A DNA stretch of 36,012 bases from Chryseobacterium balustinum (GCF_900168205.1 NZ_FUZE01000031.1:1-36012), one strand, 5' to 3'. Shown: positions 25,775 to 33,564, counted from the stretch's first letter. Program-made: numbers and translations. The notes: generated from the letters alone by a model not told the origin.

Positions 25775-26386
25775 ATGGGTCAACTCAGTTTATTTAGCGC
25801 AGAAGAATTTTATACGTTTCCAAAAGATCTGTTGGAGTTCAGAGAACATTTTTTGACATCAGACGAATCAGATCAGCTTTTTTCTCAACTTCTTGACAAT
25901 ACTCCATGGAAACAACGGACTCAAACCATCTATGACAAAAAAGTATTGACACCACGTCTGACCGCATGGTATGGTGATGGTGAGAAATCCTACAAATTGG
26001 GAGGAAGTGAATTTGAAGTGAATGCATGGACGCCTGAATTGCTTTCTTTAAAGAAAAAAATTGAAGAAGCTTTTGGTCACGAATTTAATTCAGTATTGCT
26101 GAATCTATACCGGGACAATAATGATTCTGTGGCATGGCACAGGGACAAGGAAAGCAGATACGGTGACAGACCGGTCATTGCATCACTCAGCCTGGGACAG
26201 ACCCGAAAGTTTGACTTTAGAAAACTGAATCATCATCAAAGCAGATACAGCATTCCACTTCCACATGGTTCTTTGCTTTTGATGAAAGGTGATTTGCAGG
26301 AAAACTGGGAGCATCGTATCGCTAAATCTGCTCTGTATATGAAAGAGCGAATTAATTTGACTTTTCGTTTAGTGAGTGAACTGTAA
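25775..26386 (+). CDS. AlkB-type alpha-ketoglutarate-dependent dioxygenase
   Basis: A 203-residue Fe(II)/2-oxoglutarate oxygenase of the AlkB family, which removes alkyl groups from damaged bases. The iron ligands are H122 and D124 in WHRDKES and H180 in WEHRIAK, and the 2-oxoglutarate arginine lies in ERINLTFR near 190-198. SLGQTRKFDFR and LPHGSLLLMKGDLQ are further family hallmarks. An upstream in-frame GTG at 25736 adds 13 unlike residues, so ATG 25775 (MGQLSLF) is chosen. It follows the repressor gene in the same direction, which places direct reversal repair in the same damage cassette as the bypass polymerases. Confidence 0.93.
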   Translation: MGQLSLFSAEEFYTFPKDLLEFREHFLTSDESDQLFSQLLDNTPWKQRTQTIYDKKVLTPRLTAWYGDGEKSYKLGGSEFEVNAWTPELLSLKKKIEEAFGHEFNSVLLNLYRDNNDSVAWHRDKESRYGDRPVIASLSLGQTRKFDFRKLNHHQSRYSIPLPHGSLLLMKGDLQENWEHRIAKSALYMKERINLTFRLVSEL

Positions 26387-26418
26387 TATCATAAAAAATA
26401 AAATTAAATATTAGTTAA

Positions 26419-26631
26419 ATGTCTATTTCGTACTACGATTTTAAAAATCTACCCACGCAATCTCAATGTGAATTGGCTTTGGCCAAAGGAAAGGTCATCA
26501 GTGAAACTTCTAAGGATGGACTAAAGTTTGTACTGTATGAACTGTCAAGTTTTTCAGTTGAGATCGTATATAAAACCATCAATGACAAAATCGAAGGTCT
26601 AAGCGTATTTCAGAATAAAGGAACTCTATGA
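26419..26631 (+). CDS. Small hypothetical protein after alkB
   Basis: A 70-residue soluble protein starting MSISYYDFKNLPTQSQCELA. The composition is balanced, with a predicted alpha/beta pattern (GKVISETSKDGLKFVLYEL, then SFSVEIVYKTINDKIEGL). I recognise no named family. It starts 32 bp after the AlkB stop in the same direction and is probably co-transcribed, so it may be part of the damage cassette. Its role is unknown. Confidence 0.65.
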   Translation: MSISYYDFKNLPTQSQCELALAKGKVISETSKDGLKFVLYELSSFSVEIVYKTINDKIEGLSVFQNKGTL

Positions 26632-26671
26632 CAAATAAAGTAATTTTAATTTGTCTGCATATCAGAAAAAG

Positions 26672-26687
26672 TGTGATCCGGATCACA
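26672..26687. promoter_or_regulatory. Perfect CRP-like palindrome before the DJ-1/PfpI gene
   Basis: TGTGATCCGGATCACA has the form TGTGA-N6-TCACA with full symmetry, identical in arms to the classical CRP consensus. A weaker copy GTGATTCAGATCC follows about 20 bp later. The gene at 26767 begins 80 bp downstream. It shares the nnTGA-N6-TCAnn layout with the other sites in the window. Confidence 0.6.
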
Positions 26688-26766
26688 TGAAAATAGTGAT
26701 TCAGATCCTGTGTTTAAAACACAGATAAATTCCAACTTTGTAATACTAAATTAAAGAGATATAAAA

Positions 26767-27444
26767 ATGAGCAAAAAAGTTTTATTCGTACTTACGAGTC
26801 ACGATGAATTAGGAAATACAGGTTTAAAGACAGGATTCTGGACAGAAGAATTAGCGGCTCCTTATTATGCATTGTCTGATAAAGGAGTGGAAATTACACT
26901 GGCATCTCCAAAGGGTGGTCAGCCACCCATTGATCCGAAAAGTGAAGATCCCTCAGCCCAGACCGATGCAACACGAAGAATGGATGGTGACCAAGCATTA
27001 AAGGACAAATTAAAAAATACACATCAGTTATCGGACGTCAAAAGTGAAGACTTTGATGCGGTATTTTATCCGGGCGGGCATGGTCCTTTGTGGGATCTGG
27101 CGGAAGATAAAGTTTCGCAGCAGCTTATCGTTGATTTCTACAGCAGTGATAAACCTGTAGCATTTGTGTGCCACGCTCCCGGGGTTTTGAAAGATGTGAA
27201 AATAGATGGTGAGTATCTGGTAAAGGATAAAAACGTCACCGGATTCACCAATACTGAGGAAGAGGCGGTACAGTTAACTGATGTTGTTCCCTTTCTGGTA
27301 GAAGATATGCTGAAGAAGAATGGTGGAGTGTACAGTAAAATCGAAGATTGGAGTCCTTATGCTATAGTTGACGGAAGATTGGTTACAGGACAAAATCCTG
27401 CTTCTTCTGAAAAGGTGGCTGAAGAATTATTAAAACTTATTTAG
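26767..27444 (+). CDS. DJ-1/PfpI-family protein, Hsp31-like
   Basis: A 225-residue protein of the DJ-1/PfpI (class I glutamine amidotransferase-like) superfamily. The nucleophile cysteine is C135 in AFVCHAPGVL, followed by H136, and an upstream acidic residue is in FWTEELAAPYYAL near E27/E28. LASPKGGQPPIDPKS and YPGGHGPLWDLAED are typical of the Hsp31/HchA-like branch, members of which act as glyoxalase III or protein deglycase-like stress enzymes. It is a single gene with a CRP-like palindrome upstream and a strong terminator downstream. Confidence 0.9.
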   Translation: MSKKVLFVLTSHDELGNTGLKTGFWTEELAAPYYALSDKGVEITLASPKGGQPPIDPKSEDPSAQTDATRRMDGDQALKDKLKNTHQLSDVKSEDFDAVFYPGGHGPLWDLAEDKVSQQLIVDFYSSDKPVAFVCHAPGVLKDVKIDGEYLVKDKNVTGFTNTEEEAVQLTDVVPFLVEDMLKKNGGVYSKIEDWSPYAIVDGRLVTGQNPASSEKVAEELLKLI

Positions 27445-27461
27445 AAAATTTCACTTCATTT

Positions 27462-27511
27462 TTTATTAATAATAGAGAGCGGCCTAGTCCGCTTTTTCTA
27501 TTATTAATAAA
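27462..27511 (+). terminator. Long terminator hairpin
   Basis: TTTATTAATAATAGA pairs perfectly with TCTATTATTAATAAA (15 bp). Inside, AGCGG pairs with CCGCT around CCTAGT and a T run follows the inner stem. It should end the DJ-1/PfpI transcript. Confidence 0.8.
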
Positions 27512-27614
27512 TCCGGAATTTTCTCCAATTTAATTTAGAGAAAATTCCAATATTGATGATTGATATATTTTGGTTTCAATGGTCTTTGCAATCTATTCTT
27601 ACTTAAGTTCATGT

Positions 27615-27953
27615 CTATACTATTCTTTTTGCCTTAGGTGTTGGTTTTAATTCCCCGGCAAAATCAAACATATAAACTTGACTACCTTCAAATGGATTGT
27701 ACGAAGGCTGGTAATCAAAATACCCTAAAGAATGTAGATCTTTGATACATTTATGATACGTGGCCTTTGATTGTATTTTGCTAATTAGCATAAGCTCATC
27801 TCTGGAAATATTGATTGGATTCTTAAAAAGATTGAAATTCCAGAATTGAAACAGAGCCATATACAGGCTGACATGCGTGGGATTTATCGTATTCTCTTGA
27901 GCCACTTTTACAAAGAAAGCTGTTAGAGGTTTGATATAGTTCATTTGCTTCAT
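27615..27953 (-). CDS. Small winged-helix protein of mobile-element type
   Basis: A 112-residue protein. It starts MKQMNYIKPLTAFFVKVAQE and has a helix-turn-helix-like core near 47-80 (ISRDELMLISKIQSKATYHK, then CIKDLHSLGYFDYQ). Such replication-initiator-like or regulator-like winged-helix proteins are common in Bacteroidota integrative elements and plasmids, usually beside a small excisionase-type protein as here. I see no integrase or relaxase nearby. It is likely co-transcribed with the HTH gene upstream (62 bp apart). Its exact role is unknown. Confidence 0.65.
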   Translation of the reverse strand: MKQMNYIKPLTAFFVKVAQENTINPTHVSLYMALFQFWNFNLFKNPINISRDELMLISKIQSKATYHKCIKDLHSLGYFDYQPSYNPFEGSQVYMFDFAGELKPTPKAKRIV

Positions 27954-28015
27954 AGTAATTTGCTGATACCTAATTGGAATATTTAGCAGTGAAAAGATTT
28001 GAGAAGATCAAATAA

Positions 28016-28279
28016 TTAACTAGGTTTACTATTTAATAACTGCTCGATGTCCTTGTAATTATAATACAATGTACCTCCGATACGAGTGTTGGACAAAGTT
28101 CCACTAACACGAAGGTTCTGTAATGTTCCGGTAGATATTTTCAGAAGTTCTTTGACCTCTGTTGAGCGCAGCCATAATTTCTTTTCGGTGTTTTTGATTT
28201 GAAACAGGTTTTTAATCTCTTCCAGCAATTCTGTTTTGAATTCTTGCAGGTCTTCTTTCGTTATAATATCTATTTTCAT
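28016..28279 (-). CDS. Excisionase-type helix-turn-helix protein
   Basis: An 87-residue protein. The N-terminal ~35 residues form a charged helix (KEDLQEFKTELLEEIKNLF). The rest is a MerR/excisionase-like HTH: KLWLRSTEVKELLKISTGTL, then QNLRVSGTLSNTRIGGTLYY, where the usual form is L-x-x-x-G-x-L/I-x-x-x-x-I-G-x-x-x-x-F/Y. Such proteins are typical of Bacteroidota conjugative transposons and genomic islands, where they act as excision factors or regulators. The longer TTG start at 28288 is not preferred; the ATG at 28279 fits. It lies upstream of the small winged-helix gene. Confidence 0.8.
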   Translation of the reverse strand: MKIDIITKEDLQEFKTELLEEIKNLFQIKNTEKKLWLRSTEVKELLKISTGTLQNLRVSGTLSNTRIGGTLYYNYKDIEQLLNSKPS

Positions 28280-28659
28280 AACTATCAATTGTTAATTTTA
28301 GCTGAGCCTTATTGGTAGGCCAAGTTATTTATCAATACTGATTTTGTTTTATCTTTAATATAAAATTTCTCTTAAATTCGAAATTGTTTGCCGAGATTTT
28401 AAGCTTATCAGAAAAAGGTCTCCATGCTTCATATTGGGCTAACGGGATGCTTGTGAGTTTCTGAAGCCGTCTACTAACCGATTAATTTTCTACCAGAATA
28501 AATTAAAAAACCACAGATGGAAGATTTTTTAATATCCAAAGTCTTGATTATTGCCTATCACAAAAAACCTGAAGTTGTAAATTTTATCTGAGTTGGAAAA
28601 GAAGAGTAAAAGATTGAGAATAATTTACATTATTATTTCTGATCTGTGTAACAATAAAT
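28280..28659. other. Intergenic region with a possible gene remnant
   Basis: No complete gene. A minus-strand frame of 49 codons without start, about 28332-28481, reads RRLQKLTSIPLAQYEAWRPF and then SDKLKISANNFEFKRNF. It is protein-like and may be the end of a lost mobile-element gene, since it lies beside the two HTH genes. I cannot name a family. Confidence 0.35.
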
Positions 28660-29469
28660 TTACAGACCTGATGTTGGTGCTTTTCCAAATTTCTTTTTAA
28701 AGGCATGTGAAAAATGGGAGAGGCTTTCAAATCCTAGATCCAGATAGATAGAAGATGGCTTTTTGCTTTTATGTTCTATGAGATGGCGGGCTTCATTCAG
28801 TCTTTTGTCCTGTAACCATTGTCGCGGCGGCATTCCAAAAACCTTCTGAAAGTCGCGCTTGAAACTCGCCAGACTTCTTCCTGTAAGCTGGGCAAACTTT
28901 TCGGTCGTCACATTGAACTGATAATTACTAAGCATAAATCTTTCAAGATCTATCTTATAAGGTTCTGAAAAGTCGAACAGAAAGTTGCGAAGTTCCGGAA
29001 CTGCAAGAAGCAGTAATTTGACAACTTCTTTCACTTTCAAGATCCCTAACTCATTTGTCATAGCTGCTCCGGAGTTTCTGGCGTACGGAACAATAGACTG
29101 GAAATATCCTTTCAGAAAATCGTTGGAAGGAATCAGAATATTTGAAGGGCCATTATACTTTCTGTCGTCTTCCAGCTTCTCCTCTAAAGTGATTTTGCGT
29201 AGAAGATCGTCTTGCAGAGAGATCACTATCGTTTCATAATTTCCTCCTGCAACCGGCATTTTTGTAAGCGTCCCTAACTGATTTTTTCCGATTAGCAGCA
29301 TTTGTCCGCCTCTCATTGAGATGTTTTGCCCGGAGGTTTCCAGAATCAGCTGCCCCGAAACCTGAAGTATGAGGGTGTGCTGATTCCAGATACAGACTTT
29401 CTCCTTTCGCTCTGTAGAGAGGTAGGAATAGAATATGACTCCGGGAAGAATTTCTGCTGGACTTTCCAT
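28660..29469 (-). CDS. AraC-family transcriptional regulator
   Basis: A 269-residue regulator with an N-terminal cupin-like sensing domain of about 160 residues (GQLILETSGQNISMRGGQML) and a C-terminal double HTH. The HTH region has VTTEKFAQLTGRSLASFKRD, RQWLQDKRLNEARHLIEHKS and LDLGFESLSHFSHAFKKKFG, with the usual final GKAPT. It starts directly after the stop of the aldo/keto reductase gene (no bases between), so the two form an operon and the regulator may control its own transcription with the reductase. Confidence 0.92.
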   Translation of the reverse strand: MESPAEILPGVIFYSYLSTERKEKVCIWNQHTLILQVSGQLILETSGQNISMRGGQMLLIGKNQLGTLTKMPVAGGNYETIVISLQDDLLRKITLEEKLEDDRKYNGPSNILIPSNDFLKGYFQSIVPYARNSGAAMTNELGILKVKEVVKLLLLAVPELRNFLFDFSEPYKIDLERFMLSNYQFNVTTEKFAQLTGRSLASFKRDFQKVFGMPPRQWLQDKRLNEARHLIEHKSKKPSSIYLDLGFESLSHFSHAFKKKFGKAPTSGL

Positions 29470-30441
29470 TTATCGTTGCAAGTAAGTGCCGCCTTGTATT
29501 GCACCTATTGCAAATGTAGTATTTAATAAATTCATCTCTTCTGCTGTGAATGTTATATTCATCGCTGCGATATTTTCTGGTAATCGGGATCTGCGGCTCA
29601 TACTTACCAATGGCATAATATAATCGCCCTGATCCTTCACCCAGGCAATTGCAAGTTGAGTTGGCGTACAATTTTTGCTGTTTGCCAGCTGTTTCAGAAC
29701 TTCAACTTTTTCCAGATTTTGAATTAAATTATCGCCTTGAAAACGGGAAAAATGATTTCGGTGATCGCTGTCTGCGAGTGGTGCTTTTAGGTCGCCGGTC
29801 AATAATCCTTCTGCTGTATTGGCGAAAGCTATTACACTAACTCCTAACTCTTTTGCTGCTGGAAGCAAGTCGGTTTCTATTTGTCGGTCTGCCAGAGAAT
29901 AGCCGATTTCCAAAGCACTTATAGGATGAATGTTATTAGCCTTACGAAGCTGATCTGCATTGATTTCCGATACTCCGATATGGCGCACTTTGCCTTCTGC
30001 AACAAGACCGGCAACCGTTCCGATGATGTCTTCTAGTGGAACGCTGTCATCCATACGGCTTGGCTGATAAAGATCTATGGTTTCAATTCCCAGACGGGTA
30101 AGAGAATAGTTGACAAAATTCTTTATTGCAACGGGACGCAAATCTAATCCTATCCACTGACCATTGTGAAAGATAGCACCGAATTTTACACTGATAAAAG
30201 CATCTTCACGTCTTCCTTTGATGGCTTTGCCAATTAGCATTTCGTTGTGACCGGCGCCGTAAAAGTCTCCTGTATTTAGAAAATTAATCCCATTATCCAA
30301 AGCTTCATTGATTGTAGCGATACTTTCCGTCTCGTCAGGTGTGGGACCGCCCCAGATTGAGGACATTCTCATGCAGCCTAAACCAAGACTGGAAACTAAA
30401 GGACCGTTTTGTCCCAGTTGAATTTTTTTAATTGATGACAT
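29470..30441 (-). CDS. Aldo/keto reductase with altered catalytic tetrad
   Basis: A 323-residue (beta/alpha)8 NADPH-dependent reductase. Tyr61 in FLNTGDFYGAGHNE and Lys86 in SVKFG are in place. The tetrad Asp, normally in DTAxxYG, is Asn56 here (NTGDFYG). The tetrad His, normally in YQxHRxD, is Ser128 (LYQPSRMDD). Several members of this clade share such changes as I remember them, so this may be a natural subgroup with modified activity and not a dead enzyme. VRHIGVSEINADQLRKA and the C-terminal NADPH-binding part look normal. It leads the operon with the AraC regulator. Confidence 0.88.
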   Translation of the reverse strand: MSSIKKIQLGQNGPLVSSLGLGCMRMSSIWGGPTPDETESIATINEALDNGINFLNTGDFYGAGHNEMLIGKAIKGRREDAFISVKFGAIFHNGQWIGLDLRPVAIKNFVNYSLTRLGIETIDLYQPSRMDDSVPLEDIIGTVAGLVAEGKVRHIGVSEINADQLRKANNIHPISALEIGYSLADRQIETDLLPAAKELGVSVIAFANTAEGLLTGDLKAPLADSDHRNHFSRFQGDNLIQNLEKVEVLKQLANSKNCTPTQLAIAWVKDQGDYIMPLVSMSRRSRLPENIAAMNITFTAEEMNLLNTTFAIGAIQGGTYLQR

Positions 30442-30595
30442 TTGATTTGTTTTAATTATGGTACAAAGATCACTGTTTATTTAGGTTAATACTTTCGTGT
30501 ACGGCTCAAATTACTTGTCTGTATAGCTCATTTGTTTTATCAAAAGATTATTAATGGAACACCAATATTGAAATGAAACGAGTTAGAAAGCAACT

Positions 30596-30760
30596 ATAGA
30601 AAAAGCGAAAGAAAAGTTATCTATCACGAATCTTTCATGTTCGTAAATAGCTTATGACCTGGGATTTGAACATTCGCAATCATTTAGCAAATTGTTCAAT
30701 ACCAAAACAAAAATTTTGCCTTTGGAATCTGAGGGTCTTTTAATTGATTGTTACAAATAA
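30596..30760 (+). pseudogene. AraC-family regulator remnant with nonsense codon
   Basis: A plus-strand frame reads KAKEKLSITNLSCS, then TAA at 30644-30646, then IAYDLGFEHSQSFSKLFNTK and KTKILPLE in the same frame, ending at 30760. This is the second HTH of an AraC-type protein (usual form LSISEIAYDLGFEHPQSFSRLF); the TAA stands where GAA (Glu) is expected. The rest of the gene is missing upstream. It lies between the intact araC operon and the ExoVII-like gene. Confidence 0.75.
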
Positions 30761-30784
30761 TATGATGTAATCCCCAATAAGCAA

Positions 30785-30792
30785 TATCTTTG
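30785..30792 (+). promoter_or_regulatory. -7 promoter element of the ExoVII-like gene
   Basis: TATCTTTG matches TAnnTTTG. A start near 30798 would give a short leader to the ATG at 30811 or 30826, so the gene appears to be transcribed from its own promoter. I see no good -33 element. Confidence 0.5.
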
Positions 30793-30810
30793 TATCCGAT
30801 CTTGATCTAA

Positions 30811-32169
30811 ATGATTATCTTATCAATGGAGGACAACGAAGTAACTTATCCGGTCTATTCGCCGGCATCAGTAATAGGTATCTTTAGTAATGCACTGAAG
30901 CTGAATGCAACGGTCAATTTGATCTATCTGAAGGGTAGATATGCTTATGGTGGTGGTAAATCCTACGGGAACTATTATTATGACCTTTTGTTCTCAGAAG
31001 GTGATAACACTTCGATAGGGATTCGTATTTCTTCTTTGCTCAGGAGTAAGATTACCAATAATGAAGTGTATACGCTCAGAGGCTTTATTGAGAAGAGCAT
31101 TAAGAATTCTTCGATTGAACTGCGTTTTGTCGTTGATGAAATTGTTCAGCAGGAAGAAAGGTCAATTTCTGAAGAAGAACTGCAAAGGTATGGGCTGATT
31201 CAGAAAAAACTGGAGACAGGATCAAAAGACCCTGAAACCCTTATCAGGGATAAGATGCTCAAAGATGAAAAGGTCAGGGTCGCTAACATTTATGGAAATA
31301 ATGCGATTGTCCAGAAGGATTTTTTTGAAGGACTGGATGTTTCAAGAAAATATTTTGATATTTCAGATCATAGTTGCAATATCACTTCTTCCACGGCGAT
31401 CATATCCAAATTGAAGGAAATTTCAGCTTTGGATTATGACATTGTTGCCTTGGTGAGGGGAGGAGGTGACAGGCAGAGTATGGAAACTTTTAATGACCTG
31501 AGCTTATCCGAATTATTTATTTCTATGAAACCGATTACGGTTACTGCCATCGGTCATACGGTAGATGAAACATTATTGGATAAGCTGGCAGACAAGCGTT
31601 TTCATTTACCACATGATTATGGTGCAGGATTGCATACCATTGCTGAAAAATTATCCCACGAACGATCCAATTCAAGGGCCCTCCTCATTGATGAGGTCAA
31701 AAAGGATGTCACCAAGCAGTTTTCGGAACAGGTAGAAACTTTAGAAAAACAGTTGAAGAAGAAGAATGAAGAATTCGCTGAAGCTCAGAAAACTTATAAA
31801 GAGCAGGTAGACAACCATAACAAAACCTTTACAGACCAACTGAAAGTTAGAAACGAGGAATTCCAAAAGCTTCAGGTGACTTCAGGCAAACAACTGGAAG
31901 ATCTTCAGAAGAATTTTCAGGAGCAGCAGAAACAACGCCAGGCAGAAATGGAAAGCTACAAAAAAGAGATTGCTGCGTTGCACGAAAAAAATGTCCAGTC
32001 GGCCATCAATGAAAGGACTGCTTCTTTAAAGGTTGATCTGGAAACCTTAAAAAAGGAAAATATAAGGCTGAATCAGGAAATCCTAGGCAGCAAAACCGAT
32101 TATGTCAAGATTATCATTGTATTTGTTCTTGCATTGATTATCGGATTTATTTTAGCAAAAGTCTTTTAA
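30811..32169 (+). CDS. Exonuclease VII large subunit-like protein with coiled coil and membrane tail
   Basis: A 452-residue protein (or 447 if ATG 30826, MEDNEVTYPVYSP, is used). Residues 10-115 resemble the OB-fold N-terminal domain of XseA. Residues 150-280 resemble the XseA catalytic domain: VRGGG at 215-219, a FND motif, then AIGHTVDETLLDKLADKRFH with H249 and D252. The usual GGGSxEDLWxFN is changed to GGGDRQSMETFND. Residues 285-425 form a long charged coiled coil. The last 22 residues, YVKIIIVFVLALIIGFILAK then VF, form a membrane segment. No xseB is nearby. Normal XseA proteins are soluble, so this looks like a membrane-anchored relative of unknown role. Confidence 0.8.
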   Translation: MIILSMEDNEVTYPVYSPASVIGIFSNALKLNATVNLIYLKGRYAYGGGKSYGNYYYDLLFSEGDNTSIGIRISSLLRSKITNNEVYTLRGFIEKSIKNSSIELRFVVDEIVQQEERSISEEELQRYGLIQKKLETGSKDPETLIRDKMLKDEKVRVANIYGNNAIVQKDFFEGLDVSRKYFDISDHSCNITSSTAIISKLKEISALDYDIVALVRGGGDRQSMETFNDLSLSELFISMKPITVTAIGHTVDETLLDKLADKRFHLPHDYGAGLHTIAEKLSHERSNSRALLIDEVKKDVTKQFSEQVETLEKQLKKKNEEFAEAQKTYKEQVDNHNKTFTDQLKVRNEEFQKLQVTSGKQLEDLQKNFQEQQKQRQAEMESYKKEIAALHEKNVQSAINERTASLKVDLETLKKENIRLNQEILGSKTDYVKIIIVFVLALIIGFILAKVF

Positions 32170-32234
32170 TAGCTCACCGTATCTTGGATACGGTTTTCCG
32201 TGGAACCAAAAATCCCAAAGTCTGATGGTATAAA

Positions 32235-33128
32235 TTATTCTGGCTGAATAATGACAAAATGAACCAATGGAAATTCTCTTTTTATATTTTCACGAATACG
32301 CTTTATGGCCTCGGTGATCTCTTCCGTATCAAGATGGTCTTCAAAATCAATGATGAGCATCAGTACAACTTCCTCCGGTGACTGATAGGTAGATAGGATA
32401 CTTTTTGTTTTGACCACAGCGATATCTTTCTCAGCCAGTTTCGCGATCTTTTCTCTCGTTTCGGGTGCTATCCCTTCACCCATCAATAAGCTTCTGCTTT
32501 CTCTGGCAAGAATAAAAGAGACAAATACCAGGATCAATCCTACAATGACTGATGCAAGCCCATCCAATTCCGGAATCTGAAATGAATGGCTAAGCCCCAT
32601 CAATACCATCACCACGAGAAGACCTGCCACTGCCGCACCGTCTTCAAAAACAACGAGAAAGCTTGCAGGATCTTTACTTTTGATAATCGCATCCCACCAT
32701 TTCATACCGTTACGGGTCTTATTAAACTCTTTGACGGCGATAAATAAGGAAGTTCCTTCAAAAATAAGGGAGAGCACTAAAACGATGTAGTTCCAGAACG
32801 GATCTTTCATCACTTCAGGTTCTATGATGTGCGAAATTCCCTGATAGATAGACAGAGCCCCACCAAGACCAAATATCAATATAGAAACAACAAACGACCA
32901 GAAATAGAGTTCCTTTCCATATCCAAAAGGATGAGATTCATCTGCCGGTTTCCTGCTCCTTTTCAATCCATACAATAATAACAGCTGATTGGTTGTATCA
33001 ACTGTTGAATGAATACCTTCAGAGATCATGGAGGAGCTGTTTGTAAATGCTCCTGCGATGAATTTAGTGAGTGCTATTAAGAGATTGGCTGCAAGTGCAC
33101 TGTAAATTGACTTATGATTGTTGGCCAT
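32235..33128 (-). CDS. Cation diffusion facilitator (CDF) metal transporter
   Basis: A 297-residue inner-membrane metal/proton antiporter of the CDF family. Metal-site motifs are EGIHSTVD near residues 37-44 (H and D in membrane segment 2) and VFEDGAAVAG near 159-168 (E/D in segment 5). HPFGYGKELYFWSFVVSILI is the conserved loop into segment 3. The C-terminal ~90 residues form the cytosolic CDF domain (VVLMLIIDFEDHLDTEEI). The DG in place of HxxxD in segment 5 resembles the ZnT9/TMEM163-like subgroup, so the metal (zinc, manganese or other) is not certain. It is convergent with the ExoVII-like gene. Confidence 0.9.
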   Translation of the reverse strand: MANNHKSIYSALAANLLIALTKFIAGAFTNSSSMISEGIHSTVDTTNQLLLLYGLKRSRKPADESHPFGYGKELYFWSFVVSILIFGLGGALSIYQGISHIIEPEVMKDPFWNYIVLVLSLIFEGTSLFIAVKEFNKTRNGMKWWDAIIKSKDPASFLVVFEDGAAVAGLLVVMVLMGLSHSFQIPELDGLASVIVGLILVFVSFILARESRSLLMGEGIAPETREKIAKLAEKDIAVVKTKSILSTYQSPEEVVLMLIIDFEDHLDTEEITEAIKRIRENIKREFPLVHFVIIQPE

Positions 33129-33180
33129 TTATTATAGAGGTAGGTAGAAGATTATTTTAATAGTTCGGCGTGTGTACAAA

Positions 33181-33564
33181 TCATTTTACAATTTGCTGTT
33201 CAGTTTTGAACTTCATTCCGGAAATAATACGCTGTCTATGGATAAATCCCCAATCTGCAATCGTATTGGTCAGTTGTTTCAGTGATTTTCCGTAGTCTGT
33301 TATCTGGTATTCCACTGCAACAGGTGCTGTGTTCAGGACTTGACGATTGATCAATTCATTTATTTCAAGATCCTTTAATTCACGACTGAGCATCTTTCCG
33401 GAAATACCTTTCACCTCTTTCAGCAATTCAGAATAGCGCATTGGCTTATAGCACAGACACGCAATGATGGACATTTTCCATTTTCCGTTTAAAATTTCCA
33501 TTGTATCACTAATTGCCAGTATTTTTTGGCTGCAATCCTTAGCTAAATCAAATTCCTGTTCCAT
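33181..33564 (-). CDS. HxlR-family winged-helix regulator
   Basis: A 127-residue MarR/HxlR-type regulator. The HxlR pattern is complete: C near residue 11, then MEILNGKWKMSIIACLCYKP, MRYSELLKEVKGISGKMLSR, ELKDLEINELINR and VEYQITDYGKSL. HxlR proteins often sense electrophiles or redox change through this N-terminal cysteine and control a divergent reductase gene, as here (nitroreductase at 33672). The longer GTG start at 33573 is not preferred; ATG 33564 begins MEQEFDLAKDC. Confidence 0.92.
   Translation of the reverse strand: MEQEFDLAKDCSQKILAISDTMEILNGKWKMSIIACLCYKPMRYSELLKEVKGISGKMLSRELKDLEINELINRQVLNTAPVAVEYQITDYGKSLKQLTNTIADWGFIHRQRIISGMKFKTEQQIVK

Noticed and set aside
28518..28592. 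Plus-strand 24-codon ORF starting MEDFLISK
   Set aside because: Too short, no promoter or family, opposite to the neighbouring genes.
29234..29671. Minus-strand 145-codon ORF across the araC/reductase junction
   Set aside because: It overlaps both real genes in a different frame; its arginine- and serine-rich composition is typical of a shadow frame.
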